Below are positions 26,079-36,833 of a stretch of 64,000 nt of DNA, piece by piece (position 1 is the stretch's first letter; the number at the start of each line of letters is the position of its first letter). The stretch lies in contig NZ_CP067393.1 of NCBI RefSeq assembly GCF_016653615.1, forward strand, positions 1,999,673 through 2,063,672, in the 5' to 3' direction. A model generated the notes under the pieces. That model was not told where the DNA came from and ran no database searches. It saw only the letters and a program-made list of their open reading frames with translations. The DNA is from Entomomonas asaccharolytica (GTDB taxonomy: Bacteria > Pseudomonadota > Gammaproteobacteria > Pseudomonadales > Pseudomonadaceae). A program made the translations under genes and the position numbers.

Positions 26079-27398
26079 TTAGTTAATTAGCTGGCCTTTT
26101 TCATTCCAAATTTTACAGTTAGTAGGAATATTTTTATTAAATTGGCACTCTGATTCTTGTAAACCATTAATATGCCATCTTTTCCAAAGACCTTCTTTTT
26201 TACCTGCAATATAACTACCTTCTGATTTTCTTGTACCATTATCATACCAAGACTCGCAGAACGTAGGATTATTCTCTAAAAAGCCACACTTTTTCTCTAG
26301 CTGACCATTGGTATACCAACTATTCCATACGCCTTCTTTCTTATCATTCTTAAATATACCCGCTATCTTTTTCTGGCCGTTGTTATACCACTCTGTGGAT
26401 TCGCCATTTCTTTTATCGTTCTCATAAGCAACTTCTAATTTTTTCTGACCATTGTCATGCCATGCATAAGTAAAACCTTCTAATTTACCGTCTTTAGCAT
26501 AGCGTTGAATTTGTTTCTCGCCAGAAGGGAAATAACGAACAAAAAACCCATTAATAACACCGTTTTTGTATTCGACCTCTTGCTTTTGTAGCTGATTATT
26601 TTCTTTAAGCCAAGAAATTTGTAGACCATCGATTTGATTATTTTTATAGGTTGCTTCAAAGCTCTTTTGACCATCTTCAAACCATTTAGTCACTATGCCT
26701 TCTAACTTATTATCTTGATAACGGTACTGTTCCATTTTATTACCATTTTCATACCACTTTGTTACTAATCCTTCTATTTGATTATCATTGTAACTAGCTT
26801 GTAGTTTTGGTTTACCAGATAAATACCAAATTTTTGCTGGCCCTTCTATAACGCCCTCAACAAAATTAGTTTCAGATTCGAGTTGGCCATTGGCGTACCA
26901 TGTTCTAAAAACTCCATCCATCTTATTATTTTTATAGTTAACTTCAGATTTTTTTTGACCTGATTCATACCATACAGTAGCAGTCCCTTCTAAAAGCCCT
27001 TTATTGTAATGAGATTCCATTTCTTTTTGGCCATTTTCATACCACTGTACATAATGTCCATCTATCTCTCCCATTTCTTCTGCCATAAAGGAGTTTAGAT
27101 TTTTAACTTTGGTAAATCGCGCAGCATCAACTTGTTTTTTATCTGAGGCGGTATAGAAATCTTGAATTACATAAGTATCTGCTGCCTCTTTTTTTATTAG
27201 TTTACGATAGAATTTACTCTGCTCTTTACTTGCAACAGGTTTACCCTCTTCATCGAAATAGCCAATAATCGTATTCTCTTTAAGGAGAGTATTTACTGGT
27301 TTCGCTGTCTGTTCTGTTTGCACCTGCGCACTGGCAACAGTAGGTGCTATTAATAATGCTAGACTCAATCCCAAAATAAATTTCTTTACCAATTCCAT
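26079..27398 (-). CDS. Exported MORN/YwqK-type repeat protein
   Basis: 439 aa: signal peptide ending APTVASAQ, an N-terminal region of about 95 residues with 'GYFDEEGKPV', then 13-14 tandem units of 22-26 residues with consensus W-Y-x-N-G-Q-K-x-x-x-x-x-Y-x-x-x-x-x-x-G from about residue 115 to the end. Two later units carry a Cys pair (KKCGFLENNPTFCESWY; ECQFNKNIPTNCKIW). Such MORN_2/YwqK repeats form extended beta-hairpin rods; proteins annotated 'YwqK antitoxin' rest on little evidence. Lies 44 bp after der with no clear terminator between. Function unknown. Confidence 0.78.
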   Translation of the reverse strand: MELVKKFILGLSLALLIAPTVASAQVQTEQTAKPVNTLLKENTIIGYFDEEGKPVASKEQSKFYRKLIKKEAADTYVIQDFYTASDKKQVDAARFTKVKNLNSFMAEEMGEIDGHYVQWYENGQKEMESHYNKGLLEGTATVWYESGQKKSEVNYKNNKMDGVFRTWYANGQLESETNFVEGVIEGPAKIWYLSGKPKLQASYNDNQIEGLVTKWYENGNKMEQYRYQDNKLEGIVTKWFEDGQKSFEATYKNNQIDGLQISWLKENNQLQKQEVEYKNGVINGFFVRYFPSGEKQIQRYAKDGKLEGFTYAWHDNGQKKLEVAYENDKRNGESTEWYNNGQKKIAGIFKNDKKEGVWNSWYTNGQLEKKCGFLENNPTFCESWYDNGTRKSEGSYIAGKKEGLWKRWHINGLQESECQFNKNIPTNCKIWNEKGQLIN

Positions 27399-27442
27399 AA
27401 TTTATTACTCTCCAAAAACATTTATTACTTTTAGACACTATC

Positions 27443-28918
27443 TCAACGTTTTTTATCCTTACGTTTTTTCTCTGCTTTTTTATGATGACTCATTAAACGG
27501 CGCTTTTTATTCACTTGCCTTTCGGTAAGGGTATTTTTCTTACCTTCATATGGATTGACACTGCCCTTATATTCAATACGAATAGGTGTACCAACCAGTT
27601 TTAAGGCTCTTCTAAAGGTATTTTCCAAATAACGTGTATAGGATTTAGGTACTTTTTCTACCTGATTACCATGAATCACAATAAGCGGTGGGTTTGCTCC
27701 GCCAAGGTGCGCATAACGTAATTTAATACGACGACCATTGACTAAAGGTGGTTGATGTTCCTGCACCGCATCTTCTAAAATTCGCGTTAGCTTACTGGTA
27801 GGCCAACGAGTAACCGCAGAAGCAAAAGCAGTTTGTACAGATTTATAGAGGTGCCCAACCCCTGTACCATGCAATGCAGAAATAAAATGGATATCCGCAA
27901 AGTTGACAAACATTAAACGACGTTGTAGCTCTGTTTTAAGGTAGTCGCGTTCAGAGGCTTCCATACCATCCCATTTATTCAGCGCAATCACTAAGGCACG
28001 ACCTGTTTCTAATACGAAACCTAATAAGTTAAGGTCATGCTCAACTACACCTTCTCTGGCATCCATTACAAAGATCACCACATTGGCATCTTGAATAGCT
28101 TGCAAGGTTTTAATAACGGAGAATTTTTCAACAGCTTCAAAAATTTTGCCCCGTCTTCTAACCCCCGCTGTATCAATAAAGGTATATTTTTCTTCATCAC
28201 GGGTAAAAGGAATATAAATACTGTCGCGGGTAGTACCTGCTTGGTCAAACACTACCACGCGTTCCTCACCTAGCATACGATTGACTAAGGTAGATTTACC
28301 CACATTAGGACGACCAATTATCGCTATTTTAATACCATCTTTTTCACTAGGGCCAGGTACACGGGGAGTTTCTTCCGTTTCTGGCACATCAGTAACCGCT
28401 TCTTCCCTTTCTTCACAATCGCTATTTGCTAGCATTTCTGTCAAGATGGCTTCTAGCATGGGGTTAATACCACGACCATGAGCCGCAGCAATGGCAAGGA
28501 TAGTTTCAAAACCTAATGGGCTAAATTCTGCTTGTACATAATCAGCATTAACCGCATCTATCTTATTAACCACTAAGTAAGTTTTTTTATTACGTTTACG
28601 TAGGTGATCCATAATTAACTGATCACCACCTGTTAATCCATCTTTGGCATCCACCATAAATAACACAACATCTGCTTCTTCAATAGCCAGCAATGATTGT
28701 TGTGCCATTTTGGCATCAATACCTAATTCTTCACCAGATAAACCGCCTGTATCAATCACGATATAAGGTTTACCTTTCCAATGAGCTTCGCCATATTGAC
28801 GATCACGGGTTAAGCCTGCGTACTCTGCTACGATAGCACTACGCGACTTAGTAAGACGGTTAAATAAAGTTGATTTACCAACATTTGGACGGCCTACTAG
28901 GGCAAGCACAGGAACCAT
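27443..28918 (-). CDS. der: Ribosome-associated GTPase Der (EngA)
   Basis: 491 aa from the ATG at 28918, which has GGAG 7 nt upstream; the frame open to 28969 adds an unlikely leader. Two tandem G domains: '[14 protein letters not shown]' with 'DTGGL' and NKID, then '[15 protein letters not shown]' with 'DTAGVRRRG' and NKWD, an acidic linker between them ([17 protein letters not shown]), and a KH-like C-terminal domain. Essential for 50S subunit assembly. Last gene of the conserved ndk-to-der run. Confidence 0.97.
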   Translation of the reverse strand: MVPVLALVGRPNVGKSTLFNRLTKSRSAIVAEYAGLTRDRQYGEAHWKGKPYIVIDTGGLSGEELGIDAKMAQQSLLAIEEADVVLFMVDAKDGLTGGDQLIMDHLRKRNKKTYLVVNKIDAVNADYVQAEFSPLGFETILAIAAAHGRGINPMLEAILTEMLANSDCEEREEAVTDVPETEETPRVPGPSEKDGIKIAIIGRPNVGKSTLVNRMLGEERVVVFDQAGTTRDSIYIPFTRDEEKYTFIDTAGVRRRGKIFEAVEKFSVIKTLQAIQDANVVIFVMDAREGVVEHDLNLLGFVLETGRALVIALNKWDGMEASERDYLKTELQRRLMFVNFADIHFISALHGTGVGHLYKSVQTAFASAVTRWPTSKLTRILEDAVQEHQPPLVNGRRIKLRYAHLGGANPPLIVIHGNQVEKVPKSYTRYLENTFRRALKLVGTPIRIEYKGSVNPYEGKKNTLTERQVNKKRRLMSHHKKAEKKRKDKKR

Positions 28919-28955
28919 ATTAGGTCTCCACTGGGTAAGAAGCACACTCGCTTCT

Positions 28956-29006
28956 AAATAAAAACACAAAAGCCGCTCCTTGCATACGCACAGGTAACGG
29001 CTCCAT
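28956..29006 (-). terminator. Probable terminator/attenuator between bamB and der
   Basis: Read on the minus strand, AGCCG...CGGCT arms with a partly paired interior are followed by TTTTGTGTTTTT. The pairing contains mismatches, so partial read-through into der is likely. Confidence 0.45.
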
Positions 29007-29021
29007 AATTATAAATAGTAG

Positions 29022-30158
29022 TTATTTAATTGTTAAGGCAACTAATTTACCACCATTCCCATATACATACATTATATTATCTACTACTAATGGTTGTACA
29101 CGAACACCATTACCATCTATTTTACGACGCGCTACAAAATGACCATCGAGTTGGCTCATTAAATGTAAATAACCTTCAAAATCGCCTACTGCTACATAGT
29201 TATAAAAAGTGGCAGGGCCTGATAATTGACGACGTGCTAATTGCGAGTTAGCCCATAACTCACTGGAGTTACGTTCATCAATCGCTTGTACTGTACCATC
29301 TGCTAAACTTAAGAAAGCAGTGCCTGAATTTTGTCCTACCCCTGTATAGCTAGAAGCAATTCGTTGCCATAAAATACGACCTGTGGTTAGTTCTAAAGCA
29401 GCCATTTGACCTTGATAGGTTACAACATACAAGGTATTGCCTGATACTAATAATTTGCCATCAATATCCACCATACGCTCTAATTCTGAACGCCCTTTAG
29501 GGATTGCAATTACCTGCCCCCATAATGGAATGCCTTGTTTAGCATCTAAGGCAATAAGTTGACCTGTAGATAAGCCAAATACTGCTATATCCTGCGTAAT
29601 AATGGGCGTACTACTACCACGTAAGGTTAAAATAGCAGGGTAGTTATCATAACGCCATAATTCGTTGCCCGTTATAATATCAAAACCAAACAAAGTATCA
29701 GCTGCGGTTTGTACTACTACTTGATTACTGTTAGTAACTGGCGCTGATAATATTTCGCTGTTTACATGGCCTTTCCATCTAATATCGCCTGTGCTACCTT
29801 CAAGGGCTATCACTTCACCCTTTAAAGTACCTAGTAACACAACGCCATTGTTAGCTGATACACCACCTGAAACAGGTAACTTTAATTTTTTCTTCCATTT
29901 AACTTTGCCAGTATAGCGATCCATCGCCATTACAATACCTTCAGCATCAGCCGCATAAATTGTGCCGCCGTCTACTGCTGGTGTTAAGCGATTATAGAGA
30001 TCGCCTTGGCCATCGCCAATAGAGCGCGACCAAGAGACGCTTAAGTTAATTTCTGGATTAAATTTTACTAGCTTAGCTGGTGGTAACTCTTTAGGACTAC
30101 TGCTACATGCACTTAACACTAAGGCAACTGAGCAAATAGTTAATAATTTGCGCCACAT
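29022..30158 (-). CDS. bamB: Outer membrane assembly lipoprotein BamB
   Basis: 378 aa. Lipobox 'ALVLSACSSS' (Cys18), then eight PQQ-like beta-propeller blades with repeated 'G.VYA.D..G.V.A.D..TG...W' (e.g. IYAADAEGIVMAMDRYTGKVKW). Scaffold of the BAM complex that inserts beta-barrel proteins. Sits 2 bp after yfgM, and before der, as in Pseudomonas and E. coli. Confidence 0.96.
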   Translation of the reverse strand: MWRKLLTICSVALVLSACSSSPKELPPAKLVKFNPEINLSVSWSRSIGDGQGDLYNRLTPAVDGGTIYAADAEGIVMAMDRYTGKVKWKKKLKLPVSGGVSANNGVVLLGTLKGEVIALEGSTGDIRWKGHVNSEILSAPVTNSNQVVVQTAADTLFGFDIITGNELWRYDNYPAILTLRGSSTPIITQDIAVFGLSTGQLIALDAKQGIPLWGQVIAIPKGRSELERMVDIDGKLLVSGNTLYVVTYQGQMAALELTTGRILWQRIASSYTGVGQNSGTAFLSLADGTVQAIDERNSSELWANSQLARRQLSGPATFYNYVAVGDFEGYLHLMSQLDGHFVARRKIDGNGVRVQPLVVDNIMYVYGNGGKLVALTIK

Positions 30159-30160
30159 TA

Positions 30161-30811
30161 TTACGCACCCTCTTTGGCAAGATCATTAAGCTTTAACTTA
30201 ATAATAACTAAATTAGCTGATTTGGCAGCTTCTGCTGCGGTTAAAGCATCTTGATAGGCAGTGCGAGCTTGCTCGGTGTCACCTTTTTTTAGTAACAAGT
30301 CACCTTTAAGCTCCTGACGGCTTGCGGTGAAGGCTTTTTCAACAGGTGCATTTAACAGTTTTAATGCTTCAGGCATTTTATCTTGTGCTGCTAACACTTG
30401 TGCTAAACGCTGTCTCGCTAGTTCTTCTAAAACTTTATCAGCAGGTTTATCAAGCACTACTTGTAATGATTTAGCTGCCTCTTCTAACTTACCTTGATTA
30501 ACCGCTACTTTAGCTAAATAAAATTTAGCGTATTGCGCATAATAACTATTAGGATTAGTTTCTTGTAATTGGTTAGCAATGGATGCCACATCGGCTTCTT
30601 TTACTTGGTCAATGGGTTGCGACATTGCCATAACAAGCATTTGATAGTTCTGCGCTTCTTTCATTTTATTGGTTAATTGGCGGTTTTCCCAAAACTTCCA
30701 TACCGCTACCACTGTAATCGCTAACAATATACCAATGAAAATAGGCTTACCATATTCTGTCCAGAAATTTTTTAACTCTTCTATCTGTTCTTGTTCAGTT
30801 TGTGTAGACAC
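30161..30811 (-). CDS. yfgM: YfgM-type membrane-anchored TPR protein
   Basis: 216 aa: short cytoplasmic N-terminus, one transmembrane helix at about 23-42 (PIFIGILLAITVVAVWKFW), and a periplasmic TPR-like domain with 'NSYYAQYAKFYLAKVAVNQGKLEEAAKSL'. YfgM associates with SecYEG and periplasmic chaperones. GTG start at 30811 with AGGAG 9 nt before. Between hisS and bamB, the conserved position. Confidence 0.9.
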   Translation of the reverse strand: MSTQTEQEQIEELKNFWTEYGKPIFIGILLAITVVAVWKFWENRQLTNKMKEAQNYQMLVMAMSQPIDQVKEADVASIANQLQETNPNSYYAQYAKFYLAKVAVNQGKLEEAAKSLQVVLDKPADKVLEELARQRLAQVLAAQDKMPEALKLLNAPVEKAFTASRQELKGDLLLKKGDTEQARTAYQDALTAAEAAKSANLVIIKLKLNDLAKEGA

Positions 30812-30838
30812 TATTGGCTACTCCTATTATTTAATAAC

Positions 30839-32119
30839 TTAGTTCAATATATTGTTTAGATGATTTGCTAGCTCAGACCAACTAATGGTTTGCTGTGCTG
30901 AATCATCACGTAATGATTTACATAATACGGTTTGTTGGGTTAACTCATCGCCACCTAAAATAATTGCATAACGAGCGCCACTATTGTCCGCTTTTTTAAG
31001 CTGGTTTTTAAAATTACCACCACCTGCATTAACCTGCAACTTCAATTGTGGTAATTGATCTCGTAATTGTTCCGCTAATTGCAGTGCTGCTATATCAGTA
31101 CCCTCACCAACAGCCACTAAGTAAATATCCAATTGGTTTAATGTAGGGGGTATTTTACCTAATTTTTCTAATAAAAGTATAAGTCGTTCCACACCCATAG
31201 CAAAACCAACCCCATAGGCTGCTCTGCCACCAATTTGCTCAAATAGACCATCGTAACGGCCACCACCACAAACGGTACCTTGTGCGCCTAATTCAGTGGT
31301 TGTCCATTCAAATACTGTTTTGTTGTAATAGTCTAAACCACGCACTAAATTAGCATTAATAACATAAGGAATAGCTAATGCGTCTAGTCGATCTGTTAGC
31401 CCTTTAAAATGAGCCGCAGAATCTGCATCTATATAATCAGTAAATTTAGGCGCATTAACTAAAATAGCTTTGGTTTTTTCTATTTTACTGTCTAATATTC
31501 TTAAAGGATTAGTGGTTAAACGACGTTTACTGTCTTCATCCAACTGTTCTTTGTGATCTGTTAAATAGTCTACTAAAGCTTGCTTATAGGTATTACGCGC
31601 CTCTAAGCTGCCTAAGCTGTTTAACTCAAGGGTAATAACCTGTTCAATCCCTAACACTTTCCATAACCGCCATGTTAGCGCAATCAGTTCTGCGTCAATG
31701 TCAGGCCCTGCTAAGTTAAATACCTCTGCACCAATTTGATGAAACTGACGATAACGGCCTTTTTGAGGACGTTCACGACGGAACATAGGGCCACAATACC
31801 AAAGTTTTTGGACACGACCTGCGTGGGCTAGACCGTGTTCAATCATCGAGCGTACAACTGCTGCTGTATTTTCAGGGCGTAATGTATAAGATTTGCCATC
31901 CTCTTTATCAAGGGTGTACATTTCTTTTTCAACAATATCGGTTACTTCACCAATAGAGCGTTTAAATAACCCTGTATACTCCATAATAGGGGTACGGATT
32001 TGTTTATAACCATAGCTATTGAGTAAGTCCGCCACTGTATCTTCAAAATACTGCCATAGCGGTGTTTGCTCTGGCAAGATATCATTCATTCCAGTGATAG
32101 CTTGTAATGCCTCTGTCAC
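30839..32119 (-). CDS. hisS: Histidyl-tRNA synthetase
   Basis: 426 aa class II synthetase. Motif 2 '[20 protein letters not shown]', histidine motif '[16 protein letters not shown]', motif 3 '[12 protein letters not shown]', and a C-terminal anticodon-binding domain ('[19 protein letters not shown]'). GTG start at 32119 with AAGGA 9 nt upstream. Charges tRNA-His; part of the ispG-hisS-yfgM-bamB operon. Confidence 0.97.
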   Translation of the reverse strand: MTEALQAITGMNDILPEQTPLWQYFEDTVADLLNSYGYKQIRTPIMEYTGLFKRSIGEVTDIVEKEMYTLDKEDGKSYTLRPENTAAVVRSMIEHGLAHAGRVQKLWYCGPMFRRERPQKGRYRQFHQIGAEVFNLAGPDIDAELIALTWRLWKVLGIEQVITLELNSLGSLEARNTYKQALVDYLTDHKEQLDEDSKRRLTTNPLRILDSKIEKTKAILVNAPKFTDYIDADSAAHFKGLTDRLDALAIPYVINANLVRGLDYYNKTVFEWTTTELGAQGTVCGGGRYDGLFEQIGGRAAYGVGFAMGVERLILLLEKLGKIPPTLNQLDIYLVAVGEGTDIAALQLAEQLRDQLPQLKLQVNAGGGNFKNQLKKADNSGARYAIILGGDELTQQTVLCKSLRDDSAQQTISWSELANHLNNILN

Positions 32120-32159
32120 TCTATAATTTCCTTAAGGCTACTCGCCTATAAACTTATTT

Positions 32160-33272
32160 TTAACTACGTGCAATAATAGCTGCTTGCTCTGCAAGTTTTT
32201 GTTTAGCTTTTTCTCTAATTAAGCGTTCTAGCTCATCAATAAAGTGGTCGTTGGATAGTTTTTGTGCAGGCTTACCATCCACATAAACCAAATTATTAGG
32301 CGTCCCCCCGGCCAAACCTAAATCAGCTTCTTTGGCTTCGCCTGGCCCATTTACCACACAACCAATAACCGCTACATCCATAGGCACTAACAAGTCATCT
32401 AGTCGGGTTTCAAGTTCATTCATGGTTTTCACCACATCAAAATTTTGTCTTGAACAACTTGGACATGCAATAAAGTTAATACCACGAGAACGCAGCTTAA
32501 GCGATTTTAATAGATCAAAGCCTACTTTTACTTCTTCCACAGGATCAGCCGCTAATGAAATACGTAGCGTATCACCAATACCTTCTGCCAATAAAATACC
32601 CAGCCCTACTGCCGACTTAACCGTACCAGAACGAAGGCCGCCTGCTTCAGTAATCCCCAAATGTAATGGCTGCTCGATTTGCTTGGCTAGTAAACGATAA
32701 GCACTCACCGCCATAAACACATCTGAGGCTTTAACACTGACTTTAAAATTTTGAAAATCTAACTTATCTAAATAATCAATATGGCGTAATGCTGACTCTA
32801 CCAATGCTTCCGGGGTAGGTTCACCGTATTTTTTTTGTAAGTCTTTTTCTAAAGAACCCGCATTAACTCCAATACGAATAGGAATATTTTTATCTTTAGC
32901 AGCATCAACCACTGCTTTAACCCGATCTTCTCTACCGATATTGCCAGGATTAATACGTAAACAATCTACACCAAGCTCTGCCACCCTTAATGCAATGGTA
33001 TAGTCAAAATGAATATCCGCTACTAAAGGTACGTTTACTTGTTTTTTAATTTCTCCAAAAGCTTCTGCTGCTTCCATACTCGGTACAGAAACACGTACGA
33101 TATCTGCCCCTGCTTTTTCAAGCTGTTGAATTTGCGCAACGGTAGCTGCAACATCACAGGTTTCGGTGTTGGTCATGCTTTGTACACTGATAGGTGCATC
33201 ACCACCTACTGCTACATTACCGACATAAATTTTTCTGGAAAGACGACGTTTTATGGGTGAAGTGGTATTCAT
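32160..33272 (-). CDS. ispG: 4-hydroxy-3-methylbut-2-enyl diphosphate synthase
   Basis: 370 aa, penultimate enzyme of the MEP isoprenoid pathway. TIM-barrel start '[21 protein letters not shown]', '[18 protein letters not shown]', and the [4Fe-4S] cysteines '[11 protein letters not shown]' and '[14 protein letters not shown]'. Ten base pairs after rodZ; same order in Pseudomonas. Confidence 0.97.
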   Translation of the reverse strand: MNTTSPIKRRLSRKIYVGNVAVGGDAPISVQSMTNTETCDVAATVAQIQQLEKAGADIVRVSVPSMEAAEAFGEIKKQVNVPLVADIHFDYTIALRVAELGVDCLRINPGNIGREDRVKAVVDAAKDKNIPIRIGVNAGSLEKDLQKKYGEPTPEALVESALRHIDYLDKLDFQNFKVSVKASDVFMAVSAYRLLAKQIEQPLHLGITEAGGLRSGTVKSAVGLGILLAEGIGDTLRISLAADPVEEVKVGFDLLKSLKLRSRGINFIACPSCSRQNFDVVKTMNELETRLDDLLVPMDVAVIGCVVNGPGEAKEADLGLAGGTPNNLVYVDGKPAQKLSNDHFIDELERLIREKAKQKLAEQAAIIARS

Positions 33273-33281
33273 GAGAGCTGC

Positions 33282-34265
33282 TTATTGACCTAGTTTAACA
33301 CGGTGGGTCGAGCCAGGTTTCGTTTCAATAGCCACTTGTTGTCCGTTATAAGTGAGTGTTGTAGCATTCGGCGCACCTAGCACTAACTCCAGTGGTGCTT
33401 TACCCGTAATATCTAAACTAGTATTAGCCGTGTATAGTTTATTAATAAGTACTTTACCTGTAGCGTCTGTTAACGTAACCCAACAATTTGAATTAAAACT
33501 TGCCTGTACACGCCCTTCCCCTGCTTTAACAGTAGAAATAGGTTGTGTTACTTGTACATTCTGTAGTGAAGCATCAGTATTTTGTTGCGCTGCATTATTT
33601 GCAGCCAAATCCACAGCAGTTGATGTTTGCGGCTCTACAATAACTGTATTTTCATCCGCTGTAGTGGTATTTCTTATTTCAGTTAAAGGAATACCTTGTA
33701 CTTGCTGATTATGATCGTTGCTGTCTGTATTGGTTAAATCACTGTTAGTCGTCAATGGAATAGTTGCAACAGAGGAGTTATTGTTATTTGCAGCACTATG
33801 GGTTGATTCAATAATTACGGGTGCCATACTTTCTGAACTTTCTTTGGAGGCCACATAGTTCTGCCAAATAAGGAATACAATGCCAGCAAGAATAATACAT
33901 ACCACAAAACTAATTAACCAATAGATACTATTAGAAATCTGTTTCAATTGCTTAATTTGTTTAAAATCAAGTGTTTTATTTTCAGTTACATCACCTTCTG
34001 TTTGGTTATCAAATAATTTGACCAAATCTTCAGAATTCTCTAATTCAAGGTATTTAGCATAGTTACGAATATAACCACGGGCGAAGGTAAGCCCTGGTAA
34101 TTTACCATAGTCGGCTGTTTCTACATATTGAATAAACCGATCAGGTAAATTTAACGCTAATGCAATTTGTTTTGTGGTCAGCCCTTTCTTTTCACGCTCA
34201 TTTTTTAAGATGGCACCAGGATGTTGGGACTGATTATTAAGATTATCTGTTATCTCAGTATTCAT
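33282..34265 (-). CDS. rodZ: Cytoskeletal membrane protein RodZ
   Basis: 327 aa: N-terminal HTH_25 domain ('GAILKNEREKKGLTTKQIALAL.LP.RFIQYVE'), basic linker, one transmembrane helix at about 116-134, a long Thr/Asn/Gln-rich periplasmic linker, and a C-terminal beta domain ('ASFNSNCWVTLTDATGKVLINKLY'). Couples MreB to the elongasome and rod shape. Overlaps pilF by 4 nt. Confidence 0.93.
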   Translation of the reverse strand: MNTEITDNLNNQSQHPGAILKNEREKKGLTTKQIALALNLPDRFIQYVETADYGKLPGLTFARGYIRNYAKYLELENSEDLVKLFDNQTEGDVTENKTLDFKQIKQLKQISNSIYWLISFVVCIILAGIVFLIWQNYVASKESSESMAPVIIESTHSAANNNNSSVATIPLTTNSDLTNTDSNDHNQQVQGIPLTEIRNTTTADENTVIVEPQTSTAVDLAANNAAQQNTDASLQNVQVTQPISTVKAGEGRVQASFNSNCWVTLTDATGKVLINKLYTANTSLDITGKAPLELVLGAPNATTLTYNGQQVAIETKPGSTHRVKLGQ

Positions 34266-35050
34266 TTACGACCTGCCTTATATTCTCTATATTCAGCAGA
34301 ACTTGGATATAACTGTTCAAGCTGGGATGCGTAACTTGCTGCTTTAACTCTATCGTTAAGTGCATTAGATAAACGAATACCTAATAATAAACTTTGTGGG
34401 CTTTGTCTGCCTTCAACTGCAGCAACAAAAGAGTTATAATAACGTGATGCAGTGGCATAATCGCCCTGTAAATAATGTACATTGGCTAATGCTAAAATAG
34501 ATCCAACACGATCCCTATTTAACAGTAACGCGCGCTGAAAATACTCATCAGCGGCTTTTAAGTCTTTTTGCTGTACAGAGATAAAGCCTAAATTCTCAAA
34601 TATCATTGAACGACCTGAGTAGAAATTATCCTGTGATGCTTTTAAGAAAACTTGTTTAGCTTCTGGCAAACGATTTTGTTGGAACAAAAACACACCATAA
34701 TTATTTAAAATTCTTGCATTGTCAGGGGCTGCCGATAAGGCTTTCTTAAAATACTCTTCTGCAAGCTTTGGGTCTTTTTCAATCTGAAATATATAGGCCA
34801 TCGTTGCATTTGCATCCGCACTCGATGGGTCTAACTTTAAGGCATCTAATAAAGGTTGCTTGGCCTGTTCTGTTTGGCCTTCTCTTACATAGCCAACCGC
34901 TAAATCAATATAAGCCTGTATAGCTTCTTTACGTCCTTTTTCTGTTTGTAACGGTCCTTTTCTGCCATCAACTTCTGTCACACAAGCCGTAATAATTAAA
35001 CAACTCATCGTAAGTAATAATATTTTTAATAATCTGTTAACTATCTGCAT
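34262..35050 (-). CDS. pilF: Type IV pilus biogenesis lipoprotein PilF/PilW
   Basis: 262 aa lipoprotein (lipobox LIITAC, Cys22) composed of TPR repeats: 'AYIDLAVGYVREGQTEQAKQPLLDALKLDP', 'ANATMAYIFQIEKDPKLAEEYFKKAL', 'ARILNNYGVFLFQQNRLPEAKQVF', and so on. The outer-membrane pilotin for the PilQ secretin. Located between rlmN and rodZ as in Pseudomonas. Its presence suggests type IV pili elsewhere in the genome. Confidence 0.92.
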   Translation of the reverse strand: MQIVNRLLKILLLTMSCLIITACVTEVDGRKGPLQTEKGRKEAIQAYIDLAVGYVREGQTEQAKQPLLDALKLDPSSADANATMAYIFQIEKDPKLAEEYFKKALSAAPDNARILNNYGVFLFQQNRLPEAKQVFLKASQDNFYSGRSMIFENLGFISVQQKDLKAADEYFQRALLLNRDRVGSILALANVHYLQGDYATASRYYNSFVAAVEGRQSPQSLLLGIRLSNALNDRVKAASYASQLEQLYPSSAEYREYKAGRK

Positions 35051-35065
35051 TGCCTTTATTCCTTA

Positions 35066-36208
35066 CTACTTAACGGTTGCTGTAACTAATGAATCGTCAT
35101 TCGCCAATTCACGTAATGCAATATAACGCTCACTACGACGCGTTCGATCTTTAATCTGCCCTACTAATTGACCACAGGCTGCATCAATATCCTCACCTCT
35201 GGTGGTACGGACAGTGACATTAAACCCTGCGTTATAAAGCATATCTTGGAATCTTCTAACAGCGTTATTACTTGGACGTTCATAACCTGAATGAGGAAAT
35301 GGATTAAACGGAATTAAATTAATTTTGCAGGGTACATTCTTTAATAAAGCGATCAACTGTTCAGCATGCTCTGCTTGATCATTAATCCCTTTTAATAAAG
35401 TATATTCTATGGTTAATACTCTTTTCTCACCTAGCTGTGAAATGTAATTAAGGCTGGCTTCTAGTAATTTTTCTAAGGGATATTTTTTATTAATAGGTAC
35501 TAACTGGTTACGCAATTCATTGTTGGGTGCATGTAGTGAAATCGCTAAAGAGACATCCACATATTTAGCTAATTCCGCAATCATGGGTACTACGCCTGAA
35601 GTGGAAATGGTTACTTTTCGCTTTGAAATACCGTAACCTAAGTCATCCATCATAATTTGCATGGCAGCCACAACATTATCAAAATTAAGTAGCGGTTCAC
35701 CCATACCCATTAACACAACGTTAGTAATAGCACGATCAATTTTACCAGGGATGGTTCCAAAGGATTTATTGGCAATCCAAACCTGCCCAATCACTTCTGC
35801 TGCTGTTAAATTGCTATGAAAACCTTGTTTACCCGTTGAGCAGAAACTACAATCTAAACCGCAACCTGCTTGTGAAGAAACACAGAGTGTGCCACGGTTA
35901 TTTTGGGGTATATAGACCGTTTCAATCAAATTCCCTGAATCAACCTTAATAACCCATTTACGTGTACCATCATTGGAAATATTTTGGCTAATAATTTCTG
36001 GGCCACGTATTTCTGCACGTTGTTTTAACTTTTCTTTTAAGACTTTGCCAAAATTGGTGATATTATCAAAATCATCTACACCAAAATGGTGTATCCACTT
36101 CATTAGCTGGCCTGCCCGAAAACGTTTCTCGCCAATAGATTCGAAAAAGTCTTCTAGCTGCGACTGAGTCAGTCCCAGTAAATTTAACTTATCAGTCGCA
36201 TTACTCAT
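35066..36208 (-). CDS. rlmN: Dual-specificity 23S rRNA/tRNA methyltransferase RlmN
   Basis: 380-aa radical-SAM enzyme making m2A2503 in 23S rRNA and m2A37 in tRNA. Cluster motif CGLDCSFC (CxxxCxxC), '[16 protein letters not shown]', '[13 protein letters not shown]', and methyl-carrying Cys in 'DIDAACGQL'. Between ndk and pilF. Confidence 0.96.
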   Translation of the reverse strand: MSNATDKLNLLGLTQSQLEDFFESIGEKRFRAGQLMKWIHHFGVDDFDNITNFGKVLKEKLKQRAEIRGPEIISQNISNDGTRKWVIKVDSGNLIETVYIPQNNRGTLCVSSQAGCGLDCSFCSTGKQGFHSNLTAAEVIGQVWIANKSFGTIPGKIDRAITNVVLMGMGEPLLNFDNVVAAMQIMMDDLGYGISKRKVTISTSGVVPMIAELAKYVDVSLAISLHAPNNELRNQLVPINKKYPLEKLLEASLNYISQLGEKRVLTIEYTLLKGINDQAEHAEQLIALLKNVPCKINLIPFNPFPHSGYERPSNNAVRRFQDMLYNAGFNVTVRTTRGEDIDAACGQLVGQIKDRTRRSERYIALRELANDDSLVTATVK

Positions 36209-36233
36209 AGCTTACTACCTACTATTAACAAAA

Positions 36234-36665
36234 TTAGCGAATACGCGCGCATACTTCAGTAGCAGCAAAGAAATAGCTAATTTCACGGGCAGCCGATTCA
36301 GGTGAATCAGAACCATGAACTGCATTTTCATCAATAGACACAGCAAAATCAGCACGGATAGTGCCTTTGTCTGCTTTTTTAGGATCTGTCGCGCCCATTA
36401 GTTCACGATTTTTAGCAATTGCATTTTCACCCTGTAATACTTGTACAACCACAGGACCAGAAGTCATAAAAGACACTAAATCTTTAAAAAATGGACGTTC
36501 TTTATGCTCAGCATAAAAACCACCTGCTTCACGCTCAGACAACTGTACCATTTTTGCAGCAACTACACTTAAACCTGCTTTTTCAAAACGGCTGATAATT
36601 TCACCAATAGCATTCTTTGCAACGGCATCAGGTTTAATGATAGAAAGGGTACGTTCAACAGCCAT
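36234..36665 (-). CDS. ndk: Nucleoside diphosphate kinase
   Basis: 143 aa from the ATG at 36665 (AGGAG 5 nt upstream); the frame open to 36713 is not plausible as it extends far beyond the universal start [15 protein letters not shown]. Active-site His in '[17 protein letters not shown]'. Balances NTP pools. First gene of the nine-gene housekeeping run. Confidence 0.97.
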   Translation of the reverse strand: MAVERTLSIIKPDAVAKNAIGEIISRFEKAGLSVVAAKMVQLSEREAGGFYAEHKERPFFKDLVSFMTSGPVVVQVLQGENAIAKNRELMGATDPKKADKGTIRADFAVSIDENAVHGSDSPESAAREISYFFAATEVCARIR

Positions 36666-36780
36666 AAAAACTCCTAAAAATAAATGAGACTTAAAGTGAT
36701 TAATTATACTCAAATTATTAACACAATCCTATAACTAAAACACCACTAATGTAACAAAATGACAAATCCTGTGATTAACT

Positions 36781-36789
36781 TGTTATAAT
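36781..36789 (+). promoter_or_regulatory. Extended -10 promoter for sprT
   Basis: TGTTATAAT is a TG-N-TATAAT extended -10. A transcript starting near 36796 would place the upstream TTG at 36804 too close to the 5' end, supporting the ATG at 36834. Confidence 0.5.
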
Positions 36790-36833
36790 GGATCTATCGA
36801 AATTTGCTGATTTATTATACCCTTGTTATAACA

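Noticed and set aside
26079-27398. Periodic DNA pattern that might suggest a CRISPR array
   Set aside because: The periodicity is from degenerate protein repeats in a continuous reading frame; there are no identical repeats with unique spacers. No CRISPR array was seen anywhere.
32332-32700. A 122-codon plus-strand frame opposite ispG
   Set aside because: ispG is certain; the antisense peptide resembles nothing.
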